Shown here piece after piece: positions 25,996-34,086 of a stretch of 34,641 nt of DNA. A model generated the notes under the pieces. That model did no database searches. It was given only the letters and a program-made list of their open reading frames with translations, and was not told where the DNA came from. The DNA is from an uncultured Acidimicrobiales bacterium (GTDB taxonomy: Bacteria; Actinomycetota; Acidimicrobiia; Acidimicrobiales; UBA10347). The stretch covers positions 1 to 34,641 of the forward strand of contig CALKPY010000064.1 in the NCBI GenBank assembly GCA_937991435.1. The letters are read 5' to 3'. Within the stretch, counting starts at the first letter, position 1, and every line of letters begins with the position of its first letter. A program made the translations under genes and the position numbers.

Positions 25996-28596
25996 TCAGT
26001 AGCGCGGGTATGGCGTGCCGGTGCCGCTCATGGCGGCAACCATTTCAGGCTGCGGCTGTGGCCGTGCGAGCAGGAAGCCCTGTCCGCGAGTGATGCCAAG
26101 GTTGCGGCATTGCGCAAGCTGTTTTTCCGTTTCGATGCCTTCGGCGGTTATTTCCATACCAAGCGTTTCGCCGAGTTTCACAATGGTCTCGACGATTGCG
26201 ATGTCGGCGACGTGCCCAGCTTCGAGCGAAGCGACGAAGCGTTGATCGATCTTCAGGGTGTCGAATGGCAGTTCGCGTAACAGCCAAAGCGAACTGAAGC
26301 CCGTTCCGAAGTCGTCAATGGCGAGCGACACGCCGATGTTTGCGAGCCGGTCAAGCTGAGCGACAACCGTTTCGTGGTCGCGCATGATCGCGCTTTCGGT
26401 CACTTCGATGCACAGACTCTTGATAGGGAGCGTGGCGGCTTCGATCGCTGCGATCACCCCGTCGATGACTGATGGTTGCTCAACATCGCGAGCACTGAGG
26501 TTGACACGAAGTTTGAAATGCTCGAGCGGGCTGGCGGCCGTGGCCGCGTCGCGATGCGATTCAAGCAGGCCTGCGGCAGCACAAAAGGCCTGTTCAAGGA
26601 CAACGTGCGTCAGTTCTGACGACAGCCCGATTTCTTCAGCCAACGGAACAAAGTCGCCAGCAGCCAAAAGGCCTCGTTCTGGGTGGTTCCATCGCACCAG
26701 GGCCTCGGCACCGACGACGTGGGTATCGCGTAGGTCAAATTCGGGCTGAAAGTGCAGCATCAGCTGATCGTTGCGAAGCGCTCGCCTGAGTTCGGTCTCC
26801 ATATGGCCGCGTGCGAGATTCTGCACCTGGGGTTGATGGTGAACAAATCGATTGCGTCCGGCTTCTTTGGCCGCCTGAGCAGCCTTGCTGGCGCCGAGCA
26901 ACACGTTTGCCGCTGTCGCGGGGCCCTCGGCGATGCAAACGCCGACGCTGGCGCCGACTCGAATTTCGGCGCCGCCCACGATAAATGGATGTTCCACCGT
27001 TCGAAGCGCAAGTGTGGCGTGCTCGCACGAGCGCAGGTAACTGGCTGAGGGCGTGAGTACAAGGAACTCGTCGCCGCTGCCACGAGCGATCACCGAATTT
27101 TCAGACATAGCGGCATCGAGTCGACTCGCCACCATTGCCAGAACAGCATCGCCAGCGTCGAATCCGAAGGTGTCATTGACGACGGAGAACCGGTCGAGGT
27201 TGACGGCCATCAGCGTCGCGCTGCCTGCATTGTCGAGCCGGGTGTGGAGCTGATGCTCAAGGGCAGAGCGCGTTACAAGCCCAGTCAGACGGTCGCGGCT
27301 GCGATCCTGATCAAGCTGTTCCCGGTCAGCTTTCGCAGCGGTGATGTCTTCGATGTGATCGAGCTGCATCGCTCCGGCGCTCGAGTCAACCATCGATGTG
27401 GTTACACGGGCCCAGACCGTATGACCGTTTCGATGAACGAACGGCAGCTCGACGCCTCGCGCGTGGGCGCTTTCGAGTCTGGCGACGTCATCGGGAAGGG
27501 CGGTAGCGAGATCGATCAGGTCATTGCGCGTGCTTCCGTGAAGTTCGATGGGGAAGTCGACGCCAATAAACTTCATCAGGGCATCGTTGCAGTCGATCAG
27601 ACTGCCGCGGGCATCGCGGAGCGCAATGCCGACTGGTGCGTTCTGGAACGCGGCTTCGAGCCGACGCTCGATGTCGAGGCGCGCTCGGCTCGCGGGAACG
27701 AGTTCGACGAGTCGAAGGAACGCATCGGAGGCATCACTAGGAAGGCACGAAGGCCCGGCGGTCCATTGCACAAATCCAATGACGCGGATGCCATCGCTGA
27801 CAGCCACGCCCCATTGTGCGCTGTCGCGGTCACCGTCGATCTTGCGGGGCCGGTTCCATGCCGATGGATTGGCACGCATTTGTGTGTGAGCCAAGTGCGG
27901 CTCATCGACGGCGATGTCAACGCAGCCGACGATGTTGGCGATTGCCGCCGCAGCTGGTCGCAAGTCGTCGAGAAACGAAGCGCTTCGCGATTGCGAGAGA
28001 CGCTCGCCAGCCTCTGCGAGTGCCTGGTCGAGAGCGCCGTGTCTGCGGATCTGCTCTTCGGCATCGTTGCGACGTAGATATTGCGAGATGTGCGAGAGGG
28101 CGTTGTGTATCAGCTCAAGGTCGGACCGTTCCGGTGCGACCGCGCCTTCGGCGGTGCACGTCAAACTGAGTTCGGCGTCATCGCCATGCGGGACCGTGAT
28201 CTGCACAGCGGTCACGGTTTGGTGCAACGTCGCGAAGGCGACCTGGTGATCGGGAGATAGGTGACAGCGCCACACGTCGCCTGGTCCTTGCACATCGAGC
28301 AGAACCTCGACAGATCCTGGCTCGAGCAGCTCGATCTGGCTGGCCACCATGGCGAAATTGGTCTGGGTAACGCCATTCGCACCAGCGAATCCGCGGATCG
28401 CAGTGGGATCGCTCGGGTCCGCGGTGAGGACCACAGCGGCCAACTCGAAATAGGAGCGGAGTGCGTCGAGCGCACCATTGACCACATCATTTACCGGGCG
28501 CGAACTGCCTTCGAGCAAGTCAGACGCGAGCAGATGAAGCACCCGTTCAGGGGAGGGACGCGGAGCGCGTGTTCGCGATTCCAAGTTCCAGCCCAT
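25996..28596 (-). CDS. PAS-GGDEF-EAL cyclic-di-GMP protein
   Basis: An 866-residue soluble signalling protein. Residues 1-300 hold two weak GAF-like sensor segments that I cannot name firmly. A PAS domain covers about 310-420 (AAFQNAPVGIALRDARG...DCNDAL). GGDEF covers about 434-590 (DRLTGL...), and its signature is SGDEF (507-511) instead of GGDEF with no RxxD inhibitory site before it. EAL covers about 600-850 with all catalytic marks: EAL (631-633), NLSA, EVTES, DDFGTGFSSL (761-770), K782 and AEGIE (818-822). Hence phosphodiesterase activity is likely and cyclase activity uncertain. No membrane segments are visible. It is alone, with 98 bases to cbs and 115 to dapD. Confidence 0.93.
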   Translation of the reverse strand: MGWNLESRTRAPRPSPERVLHLLASDLLEGSSRPVNDVVNGALDALRSYFELAAVVLTADPSDPTAIRGFAGANGVTQTNFAMVASQIELLEPGSVEVLLDVQGPGDVWRCHLSPDHQVAFATLHQTVTAVQITVPHGDDAELSLTCTAEGAVAPERSDLELIHNALSHISQYLRRNDAEEQIRRHGALDQALAEAGERLSQSRSASFLDDLRPAAAAIANIVGCVDIAVDEPHLAHTQMRANPSAWNRPRKIDGDRDSAQWGVAVSDGIRVIGFVQWTAGPSCLPSDASDAFLRLVELVPASRARLDIERRLEAAFQNAPVGIALRDARGSLIDCNDALMKFIGVDFPIELHGSTRNDLIDLATALPDDVARLESAHARGVELPFVHRNGHTVWARVTTSMVDSSAGAMQLDHIEDITAAKADREQLDQDRSRDRLTGLVTRSALEHQLHTRLDNAGSATLMAVNLDRFSVVNDTFGFDAGDAVLAMVASRLDAAMSENSVIARGSGDEFLVLTPSASYLRSCEHATLALRTVEHPFIVGGAEIRVGASVGVCIAEGPATAANVLLGASKAAQAAKEAGRNRFVHHQPQVQNLARGHMETELRRALRNDQLMLHFQPEFDLRDTHVVGAEALVRWNHPERGLLAAGDFVPLAEEIGLSSELTHVVLEQAFCAAAGLLESHRDAATAASPLEHFKLRVNLSARDVEQPSVIDGVIAAIEAATLPIKSLCIEVTESAIMRDHETVVAQLDRLANIGVSLAIDDFGTGFSSLWLLRELPFDTLKIDQRFVASLEAGHVADIAIVETIVKLGETLGMEITAEGIETEKQLAQCRNLGITRGQGFLLARPQPQPEMVAAMSGTGTPYPRY

Positions 28597-28711
28597 GAAC
28601 TGATGCTATGGGTCAGGCGCCCTTTCGGGAATAGGTAATTCTCCCGCGTGGGAATGAAACGGGCGTGGCGAACGTCTGAGCCGATTGCATGTCTGCGATC
28701 GCGCTCCGGGC

Positions 28712-29857
28712 TCAGTTGTTGTGCAGAACGTCGTTCAGTCCGGCCCAGCCAGCACCCTCGCGGGGAAGCGCTTCGACGGTTCCTGTTTCGGAGTTTCGAC
28801 GAAACAGCAGCCCACTAGCCCCAGAAATATCACGCGCACGCACTACCTCGCCGTCGGGGAACGTGACCCTGGTGCCAGCAGTGAGATAGAGCCCGGCCTC
28901 GACGATGCAGTCGTCGCCAAGCGAAATGCCTATGCCCGCGTTGGCGCCTAGCAGGCAATTCTCGCCGATGCTGACAACCTCGGTACCGCCGCCAGAAAGA
29001 GTGCCTTGAATCGATGCGCCGCCACCGATATCGGAGTGGTCTCCGACGACGACGCCCTGGCTAATGCGCCCCTCGACCATTGCTGAGCCGAGTGTTCCGG
29101 CATTGAAGTTGCAGTAGCCCTCGTGCATTACCGTGGTTCCTGCGGCGAGATGTGCACCGAGCCGAACTCGGTTGGCATCTGCGATCCGCACGCCCGTGGG
29201 AACGACGTAGTCGAGCATGCGAGGGAACTTGTCAACGAGTTTGACTTCGACTTCGTGTCCCGAGGCTCGCAACGCGACCTGTCGCACGGAGAACCCTTCC
29301 GGCTCGAATGGCCCCAGGTTGGTCCAGACCACGTTGTTCAACAGGCCGAAGATTCCGTTCAGATTGATCGTGTTGGGACGCACTGCTCGATGTGACAACA
29401 AATGCAGTCGGAAATAGGCGTCGACCGCATCGACCGGGGGCTGCAAGATGTTGTCAATAAACACAGCCACCGCGACACGAGTTCCGCCGTGACACGGCAG
29501 TTCGGCGAGCTGGCCGCAGGAAGTCCAAACGTCAAGGTTCGTGTGCGGGCCCGACCCGCTCGCAATGCTCGTCAAAGCGTCAGACGCAGAACGCAGTGCG
29601 GTCGCGTCGAGCTGATAGGTGGCAGTGCCGGTCGTGTGTCCCACCGCGCCGGCAAGAACAGCTGCTGATCCCCACGAAGATTCGAAATTGACATGCGGAA
29701 ACGCTGCTTCGAGCAGCGCTCCCGACGGGCCGATTGTCGCTACGCCGAGCCCGAAGGCTTGTGGTGCCTCGTAGCCAGGAATGGATGCTTCGAGGCTCAC
29801 AAGCTGAGCGTCGAGATCGCGCTCAGGGCGTGACGGTTCAGGCATCAAGTTCTTCAT
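28712..29857 (-). CDS. dapD: Tetrahydrodipicolinate N-succinyltransferase, actinobacterial type
   Basis: DapD succinylates tetrahydrodipicolinate in the meso-diaminopimelate/lysine pathway, feeding peptidoglycan. The match to the mycobacterial form is very strong: [69 protein letters not shown], then left-handed beta-helix hexapeptide repeats ([24 protein letters not shown], in part), [14 protein letters not shown] and LLFRRNS. At 381 residues it is longer than the roughly 317-residue M. tuberculosis protein; the extra length is in the N-terminal 160 residues. In-frame Met1 and Met5 are both possible starts. Confidence 0.96.
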   Translation of the reverse strand: MKNLMPEPSRPERDLDAQLVSLEASIPGYEAPQAFGLGVATIGPSGALLEAAFPHVNFESSWGSAAVLAGAVGHTTGTATYQLDATALRSASDALTSIASGSGPHTNLDVWTSCGQLAELPCHGGTRVAVAVFIDNILQPPVDAVDAYFRLHLLSHRAVRPNTINLNGIFGLLNNVVWTNLGPFEPEGFSVRQVALRASGHEVEVKLVDKFPRMLDYVVPTGVRIADANRVRLGAHLAAGTTVMHEGYCNFNAGTLGSAMVEGRISQGVVVGDHSDIGGGASIQGTLSGGGTEVVSIGENCLLGANAGIGISLGDDCIVEAGLYLTAGTRVTFPDGEVVRARDISGASGLLFRRNSETGTVEALPREGAGWAGLNDVLHNN

Positions 29858-29902
29858 AGGGTCAGCGTAGTTGTCTGGCGCCTCATGAGTGATGGCCTGG
29901 AG

Positions 29903-29916
29903 TGTCAGCTATGACA
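29903..29916. promoter_or_regulatory. Short inverted repeat upstream of dapD
   Basis: TGTCA, 4 bases, TGACA (29903-29916), 46 bases before the dapD start. The spacing and symmetry fit a dimeric operator, but the arms are short and chance occurrence is possible. Confidence 0.2.
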
Positions 29917-29920
29917 GGCG

Positions 29921-30229
29921 TCAGCGCGACACCATGTCGAGAGCGTCAACGTGCACAAGGGCGGCAGCGATACCAAGTCCAGCTCCGACCAAGATTGCAA
30001 TGCTGGCAGAGGCATCAACGGAAAGTGCGATGAGCCCGCCTATCGCGAAGACCAACGCAAAAGACGCAACAGCACTTCCGATGGTCGATGCCAAACGCGG
30101 CCCCGCGCCCCGTTCAGCGTCGACCGTTTCATGGTCGTTGACCGTTTCATGGCCATAGCGCAGCTGCATAACCCGCTGGGTCAGAACCGCTGCTCCGGCG
30201 ACGCCAGGAAGCACAAAAATCCAGAACAT
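29921..30229 (-). CDS. Small membrane protein of unknown function
   Basis: A 102-residue protein not recognised. Hydrophobic segments lie at about residues 1-18, 48-70 and 74-95. The polar stretch between the first two holds a duplicated HETVND/HETVDA, caused by an 18-base tandem duplication in the DNA. It follows the MscS-like gene by 54 bases in the same direction and may be the last gene of the sigma factor operon. No motif links it to a function. Confidence 0.65.
   Translation of the reverse strand: MFWIFVLPGVAGAAVLTQRVMQLRYGHETVNDHETVDAERGAGPRLASTIGSAVASFALVFAIGGLIALSVDASASIAILVGAGLGIAAALVHVDALDMVSR
30121..30156. repeat. 18-base tandem duplication inside the small membrane protein gene
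   Basis: GACCGTTTCATGG occurs at 30122-30134 and again at 30140-30152, offset by exactly 18 bases. The two copies keep the frame and give the repeated HETV residues. Confidence 0.8.
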
Positions 30230-30283
30230 CTCAAGCCTCCGGCACGATTCGATCGCTTTGTCTTGTTGGCTCGCGTAATGGCA

Positions 30284-31000
30284 TCAGCTTTCGCTGGTGG
30301 CCAAACGAACAACCGAGAAGTCTTCGTCAAGGAGCAGGGTGTTGGGTATCAGGCGAATGGCGTCAGCAGATTCGACCTCGACCGCAGTGGCATGCAGCGC
30401 GACGATTCGCCCCGAAACACCATTGGACTCGACGGTGTCGCCTGGTCCGACGAGGCGACGAAGTGCCCGTCCACTGGCGATTTCAGTAGCGACAGGGCGG
30501 CTTCCCATGCCCACCACGAGCGCAAACGCCAGGGAGATACCGAACACGATTGCTGCGACGACGATGTTGATTACGGTCGTGTCGATGCCGAGTTGCGATG
30601 CGGCGAGAATGACAGCGAACGCCATCACGACAGCCTTGACTAAAGCCGGGATTTGTTCGCCTGCCCTACCGAGCGAGAGACCTATCGATTGTTGAGCCGC
30701 GGTGCTCGCGAGCGTGCCGACGACACCGCCGAGAATGACAACGATCATCGCCGAGAGTGCTCGTGGCAAATACTTGATGGCGTCGTCGCGCAGCTCCTCT
30801 AGTGACTCGGCCCGCACGATGCCGAGCGCGATCAGTAAACCGACGACCAGCACCAAGGAGAAGACCATGCTCGCCACCGCGGACCCCAGCTCTGCGGTTC
30901 GGGGGCCTCGCCGTTCGAGACTGCCCTTGGCCAATTTCGACAACATGGTCCCGACAACAAACGCGATGGCGATTGCCGCCGCAGCCCAAAGCCACTTCAT
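30284..31000 (-). CDS. MscS-like mechanosensitive channel family membrane protein
   Basis: A 238-residue membrane protein. Hydrophobic segments lie at about 3-22, 42-62, 82-105 and 118-170. The last includes a Gly/Ala-rich helix like the MscS pore helix (GISLAFALVVGMGSRPV). The C-terminal part SGRALRRLVGPGDTVESNGVSGRIVALHATAVEV...IPNTLLL is the small beta domain of MscS proteins, where the chain stops; the large cytoplasmic cage of E. coli MscS is missing. Its ATG overlaps the anti-sigma stop (ATGA), so it should be made together with the sigma/anti-sigma pair. A gating role in osmotic or envelope stress is inference. Confidence 0.82.
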   Translation of the reverse strand: MKWLWAAAAIAIAFVVGTMLSKLAKGSLERRGPRTAELGSAVASMVFSLVLVVGLLIALGIVRAESLEELRDDAIKYLPRALSAMIVVILGGVVGTLASTAAQQSIGLSLGRAGEQIPALVKAVVMAFAVILAASQLGIDTTVINIVVAAIVFGISLAFALVVGMGSRPVATEIASGRALRRLVGPGDTVESNGVSGRIVALHATAVEVESADAIRLIPNTLLLDEDFSVVRLATSES

Positions 31001-31323
31001 GATTTTTCCCCTCGCGGATTTGCCATGATCTTTGCTGTGCGTAACGGTACGCCGAACAGCTCAGTGATCAGCCGAAGATCTCCACGAGCCGCCATGCGGT
31101 CGTGAATCGATTCGCTCAAACGGGCTTCGAGCCCGTCGGGCGATGCCAAAGTCGCGATCAGGGCGGACCGCACATCGCCAGCTGTCTCTTGCGGACGTGA
31201 TTCGAGGCGCTCGGTGCAATGCGCGCACGATTCGATATGCGCATCGAGGCGGCCATCGCCTTCGCCCGGCCCGGTATCGAGCCAAGCTTGGAGCTTGGCC
31301 ATTGATGGGTGACGGAACCTCAT
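30997..31323 (-). CDS. Zinc-finger anti-sigma factor (ZAS type), soluble
   Basis: A 108-residue protein starting at the ATG of an ATGA overlap with the sigma gene; an in-frame ATG at 31332 is less likely. The N-terminal half has the anti-sigma zinc motif H29-x3-C33-x2-C36 (HIESCAHC), flanked by helices. The remaining 60 residues are charged and contain no membrane helix, so unlike many ZAS proteins it appears cytosolic. It likely binds and inhibits the ECF sigma factor encoded just upstream. Whether zinc/thiol redox state or the membrane partner downstream releases the sigma factor cannot be seen. Confidence 0.8.
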   Translation of the reverse strand: MRFRHPSMAKLQAWLDTGPGEGDGRLDAHIESCAHCTERLESRPQETAGDVRSALIATLASPDGLEARLSESIHDRMAARGDLRLITELFGVPLRTAKIMANPRGEKS

Positions 31324-31970
31324 GGCTGCCACCCGTCGAGAGCCCGAGCGAGCTGTCTCCGAGCCCGAAGTAACCGTGTCTTTACTGTCGGCATTGACAA
31401 TTCAAGCATGTCGCAAATCTCGTCATAGGCCAGACCTTCGACCTCGCGAAGGACGACAATAGATCGGCTTGTGGGGTCGAGGTCGTCAAGTGCCACCTCG
31501 AACCGCTCAATCGCGATTCGATCCTGGACTGCCGACTCGACGGTGCGCGACGTGAATTGCTCGGGCAGTTCGGCAGGGTCCCGCAACTCGTCGCGTCGCT
31601 TGCGCAGAAGCGAAATAGCCGTGTTGTGGGTGATTCGCAGGATCCAGTTTCTCAGCGGCGCTTCGCCGCGGAAGGTAGGTAGTGCCTGCCATGCCTTGAT
31701 CAGAGCGTCTTGGCTGGCGTCTTCAGCGAGCATCGTGTCGCGGGTGACCGATAGGGCCACCCGGTAAACAGCGTCGGCGTGTTCACGTACCAGATCTTCC
31801 ATTGTGAGATCGGTGGCCGCATCTGCATGCGGTCCGCGAACTGGCCGGTCGAGGTCTTCGATTTCGTCAACTTCGCCGACCGGCGGTGGCGACGGCTGCG
31901 ACGGCTGTGACGGTGTGGGCGAGTTGTCGTTTGTGACCGGTTCGATCACGGTGTCGACAGCGTCGTCCAT
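31320..31970 (-). CDS. ECF RNA polymerase sigma factor
   Basis: With the ATG at 31970 the protein has 216 residues. A GAGAG Shine-Dalgarno stands 7 bases before it. Upstream in-frame ATGs at 32036 and 32189 extend a non-conserved N terminus. Residues 1-60 are acidic and Pro/Ser-rich. Region 2 follows: LVREHADAVYRVALSVTRD, EDASQDALIKAWQALPTFRG, LRNWILRITHNTAISLLRKRRDE. Region 4 has VLREVEGLAYDEICDMLELS and PTVKTRLLRARRQLA. It is first in a minus-strand operon with its ZAS partner and the MscS-like gene, and divergent from another channel-like gene. Confidence 0.9.
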   Translation of the reverse strand: MDDAVDTVIEPVTNDNSPTPSQPSQPSPPPVGEVDEIEDLDRPVRGPHADAATDLTMEDLVREHADAVYRVALSVTRDTMLAEDASQDALIKAWQALPTFRGEAPLRNWILRITHNTAISLLRKRRDELRDPAELPEQFTSRTVESAVQDRIAIERFEVALDDLDPTSRSIVVLREVEGLAYDEICDMLELSMPTVKTRLLRARRQLARALDGWQP

Positions 31971-32292
31971 TGCGACACTCTCGCACTCTTTTGCGTTGTT
32001 CGCTTTTGTGGGTTCGGTGTTGGCCTTGACAGCCATCAACGTGCGGTCGATAAGTCCGGGCGGTGCAACGCAGCGCCGCAGGGCAATGCGCAGCCTGATG
32101 GTCGGGTCTGTCCAGCGAACACGCGGGACGCCCCACGAGATGGGTAGACTCACCGGCGTTAGCGGCGACAGCCGTGCGGTTGTGATCATTCGCTTCGCAT
32201 CGATGTTGTTGCCTTATCCAGTCGGATACGCGACTTTCTTGGCCGCGTTACGTCTGAAGATACACAACGCACCCTGTGGAGGAAACAAACCA
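31971..32292. other. Divergent intergenic region between sigma factor and channel-like gene
   Basis: 322 bases. It could encode an N-terminal extension of the sigma factor (open to 32189 on minus) or of the plus-strand gene (open from 31804), but neither translation looks conserved. I see no convincing -35/-10 pair or ECF-type GGAAC promoter motif. It should hold promoters for both transcripts. Confidence 0.4.
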
Positions 32293-32982
32293 ATGAATAC
32301 TTTGGCTGGCATCAGTATCACTGACAGCCTTCAAGAGACGTTTGACGGGCTGGGCTCATTTCTGCCAAAGCTCGTCGGCGCAATCATCATTCTGCTCATC
32401 GGCTGGTTCATCGCGAAGATCATCTTCCGTGTAATCGCAACGGTCTTGAAAAAGGCCAAGATCGACAGCCTCGTTGACAAGAGTGGCCTCGGCGGCCCGC
32501 TTGAAAGCGCCGGCTTTGCCGACGCAGGCGTGTTCCTCGCAAAGGTCATCTACTGGCTCATCATGGTGCTCGTCATCAAGATGGCAGTTGAAACTCTTGG
32601 TATCGAAGCGCTCCAGACCCTTATTGACGATCTCGCTGCTTGGCTCCCCAAGTTGTTCGTTGCTCTCATCTTGCTCTTTGTTACTGGCGCAGCTGCGAAC
32701 TTCGTTCGTGATCTCGTCAGCAACACCACCTCGACCCAGAGCTGGGGCAACGCTGCGGCAACCGCTGCGTTCGCTGGCATCTGGTTCATCGGTGGCATGA
32801 TGGTCATCGACCAAATTGAAATCGCTGGCGGCATTGTCGACAGCCTCTTCAAGGCAGTCATGAGCTCACTTGTCGGCATCATGGTCATCAAGTACGGCGT
32901 CGGTGGCATCTGGGCCGCTCGTGACCGCTTCTGGCCAAGCGTGTACAACAAGGTCGGCGGCGCAGTCGAAGACCGCACCTGA
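32293..32982 (+). CDS. Small mechanosensitive-channel-like membrane protein (conserved TM helix family)
   Basis: A 229-residue membrane protein. The ATG at 32293 has a GGAGG Shine-Dalgarno (32278-32282) 10 bases upstream. The opening TFDGLGSFLPKLVGAIIILL followed by IGWFIAKIIFRV is the TM-helix repeat that often precedes MscS domains. A second, similar unit is LIDDLAAWLPKLFVALILLF, so the protein carries two copies. Further hydrophobic segments are near residues 80-100, 155-175 and 190-212. There is no MscS beta domain, so it is a channel-like or accessory membrane protein. It is divergent from the sigma/anti-sigma/MscS-like operon, which suggests shared stress control as inference. Confidence 0.82.
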   Translation: MNTLAGISITDSLQETFDGLGSFLPKLVGAIIILLIGWFIAKIIFRVIATVLKKAKIDSLVDKSGLGGPLESAGFADAGVFLAKVIYWLIMVLVIKMAVETLGIEALQTLIDDLAAWLPKLFVALILLFVTGAAANFVRDLVSNTTSTQSWGNAAATAAFAGIWFIGGMMVIDQIEIAGGIVDSLFKAVMSSLVGIMVIKYGVGGIWAARDRFWPSVYNKVGGAVEDRT

Positions 32983-32994
32983 TCTGACTCACAC

Positions 32995-33010
32995 AGTGCG
33001 CTAGCGCACT
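32995..33010. repeat. Perfect 16-base palindrome
   Basis: AGTGCGCTAGCGCACT, 12 bases after the stop of the channel-like gene. As RNA it can form a 6-base stem with a CUAG loop, but no T-run follows. It could be a weak 3'-end structure or a protein-binding site. Confidence 0.6.
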
Positions 33011-33113
33011 CGTGATCTACCAACAGCCCCGATGGTTGTTGTGAGTTTCTGAAAATTCTTTCAGAAACCTCGCGACTCCCTTCGGGGCTGTTGCGTCTCT
33101 AAGAGGAAGGCCC

Positions 33114-33212
33114 ATGTGGCCGACAATCCCGAAGGTGAGGGCCCCGCCGCCCAAGAACCTTCGGACGTGGGTTACGACCCGCAAACCGGGAGGACAGGTT
33201 CCCGCCACCTGA
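33114..33212 (+). CDS. Possible 32-residue ORF, uncertain
   Basis: The ATG at 33114 has a GAGG Shine-Dalgarno (33103-33106) at ideal 7-base spacing. The stop at 33210-33212 falls 9 bases before the terminator stem, the layout of a real small gene. The product would be basic (MWPTIPKVRAPPPKNLRTW...). An overlapping GTG at 33116 opens another frame (ADNPEGEGPAAQEPSDVGY...) whose composition looks coding for about 30 residues but reads through the terminator to 33292. I cannot choose between them or exclude that both are noise within an RNA gene. Confidence 0.25.
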   Translation: MWPTIPKVRAPPPKNLRTWVTTRKPGGQVPAT

Positions 33213-33221
33213 AATCCCATC

Positions 33222-33256
33222 GATGGAGGCTCTTTCGAGCCTCCATCACCCTTTTT
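33222..33256 (+). terminator. Strong rho-independent terminator
   Basis: GATGGAGGCTC (33222-33232), loop TTTC, GAGCCTCCATC (33237-33247): an 11-base perfect stem, then ACCC and TTTTT (33252-33256). Only the plus strand has the T-run, so it ends a plus-strand transcript. No plus-strand gene of normal size ends near it. Confidence 0.9.
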
Positions 33257-33315
33257 GCCGTGTGTCGGCTGTGGAGCCCTGCGTCTGTGTGACGTTTCGT
33301 CTCAACTGTTCGGGA

Positions 33316-34059
33316 CTAGAGATCGGTCAAGCGGTGAAAGGTTTCGCTGGGACCTCGGTCAAACAGGGAACCGGCCGCCAACGCCGTGTCTTGCATTAGC
33401 TGTGCAAATGCCGCCCGGCCATGCGCCTCGTCGTTTGGATCGATGTGCATCGTCGACTCAAGCTGACTTTTGTGGGCTTCGAGCGCCTGAATTTTCTGGT
33501 CGACCCAGCCGTTGACCGACTCGGCATGGTTGGGCTCGTCTGCTTCGAACAACCACAGCTCATCAGGCCGGTGGTATGCGTGTTCGTGTTCAGGGAAGAA
33601 ATGTGGATCGCGCGCTGCCACGATCGCGTCGGTCACCAAAAAGCCGGCTGCTCGATGGTCAGGATGCAGCCGATAGCGCTTCCATGGGTCGTGACTGAGC
33701 ACGATTGTTGGCTGTAGTCGACGGATCCAGGCTGCGAGCACACCGACATTGGCTCGAGAGTGAACCAACTCGCCGTCGACCCATTCACAAAAGCCCACGG
33801 TCCCGGTGGCGCCCAGACGAGCCGCTGCCTCTCGCTGTTCAGACTGGCGGGTTGCGATCAGATCGCTGAGGTCGGCGTGTGGGTCCCATGTTCCCTTAGA
33901 TCCGTCGGTGCAGACGACAATGCTGATTTCGCTGCCGGCCGCGGCCCACTTTGCGAGCGTGCCCCCAGCTTGCAACTCACTGTCATCAGGGTGCGCGGAG
34001 ATGGCCAGAACACGAGCCGGAACGTCGACATCGTTGGTGGCATGTGGCTGGTTCGTCAT
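33316..34059 (-). CDS. PIG-L / LmbE family deacetylase
   Basis: A 247-residue zinc-dependent deacetylase-like protein. The metal site is intact: AHPDDSE (residues 22-28; His23, Asp26) and HPDH (132-135). The segment VCTDGSKGTWDPHADLSDL, the ATRQSEQREAAARLG helix and the WVDGEL element are usual for the family. Members remove N-acetyl groups from GlcNAc conjugates, including MshB in mycothiol and BshB in bacillithiol synthesis, so the substrate is not determined by sequence. No signal peptide is visible. The upstream neighbour cofC ends 27 bases before its start; co-transcription is likely, though a functional link is not established. Confidence 0.9.
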   Translation of the reverse strand: MTNQPHATNDVDVPARVLAISAHPDDSELQAGGTLAKWAAAGSEISIVVCTDGSKGTWDPHADLSDLIATRQSEQREAAARLGATGTVGFCEWVDGELVHSRANVGVLAAWIRRLQPTIVLSHDPWKRYRLHPDHRAAGFLVTDAIVAARDPHFFPEHEHAYHRPDELWLFEADEPNHAESVNGWVDQKIQALEAHKSQLESTMHIDPNDEAHGRAAFAQLMQDTALAAGSLFDRGPSETFHRLTDL

Positions 34060-34086
34060 GGCATTGGTCCTTTGCAGGTCGCTTAA

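Larger units (their letters stand above)
33021..33256 (+). ncRNA. Candidate structured non-coding RNA ending in a terminator
   Basis: A gene-poor, strand-specific structured stretch. It opens with a hairpin of about 73 bases: CAACAGCCCCGA (33021-33032) pairs with TCGGGGCTGTTG (33082-33093), and inside it GTTTCTGAAA (33045-33054) pairs perfectly with TTTCAGAAAC (33059-33068) across an ATTC loop. The inner stem extends further past a one-base bulge. Downstream are GGCCCATGTGGCC, GAAGGT pairing with ACCTTC (about 33130-33159), and a G/C-rich stem before the terminator hairpin. It does not match tmRNA, RNase P, SRP or 6S sequence landmarks that I know. Alternatives are a structured leader of a small ORF (33114) or a long 3' UTR of the channel-like gene. 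Confidence 0.4.

Noticed and set aside
31971..32292. N-terminal extensions of the sigma factor or channel-like protein into the divergent gap
   Set aside because: The extensions are not family-like, and each gene has a better-placed Shine-Dalgarno at the chosen start.
33017..33220. Minus-strand 67-codon frame across the structured locus
   Set aside because: No Shine-Dalgarno is visible, and the directional terminator and hairpins point to a plus-strand transcript.
33021..33256. tmRNA, RNase P RNA, SRP RNA or 6S RNA
   Set aside because: None of the conserved sequence landmarks of these RNAs could be found by eye; a covariance search was not possible.
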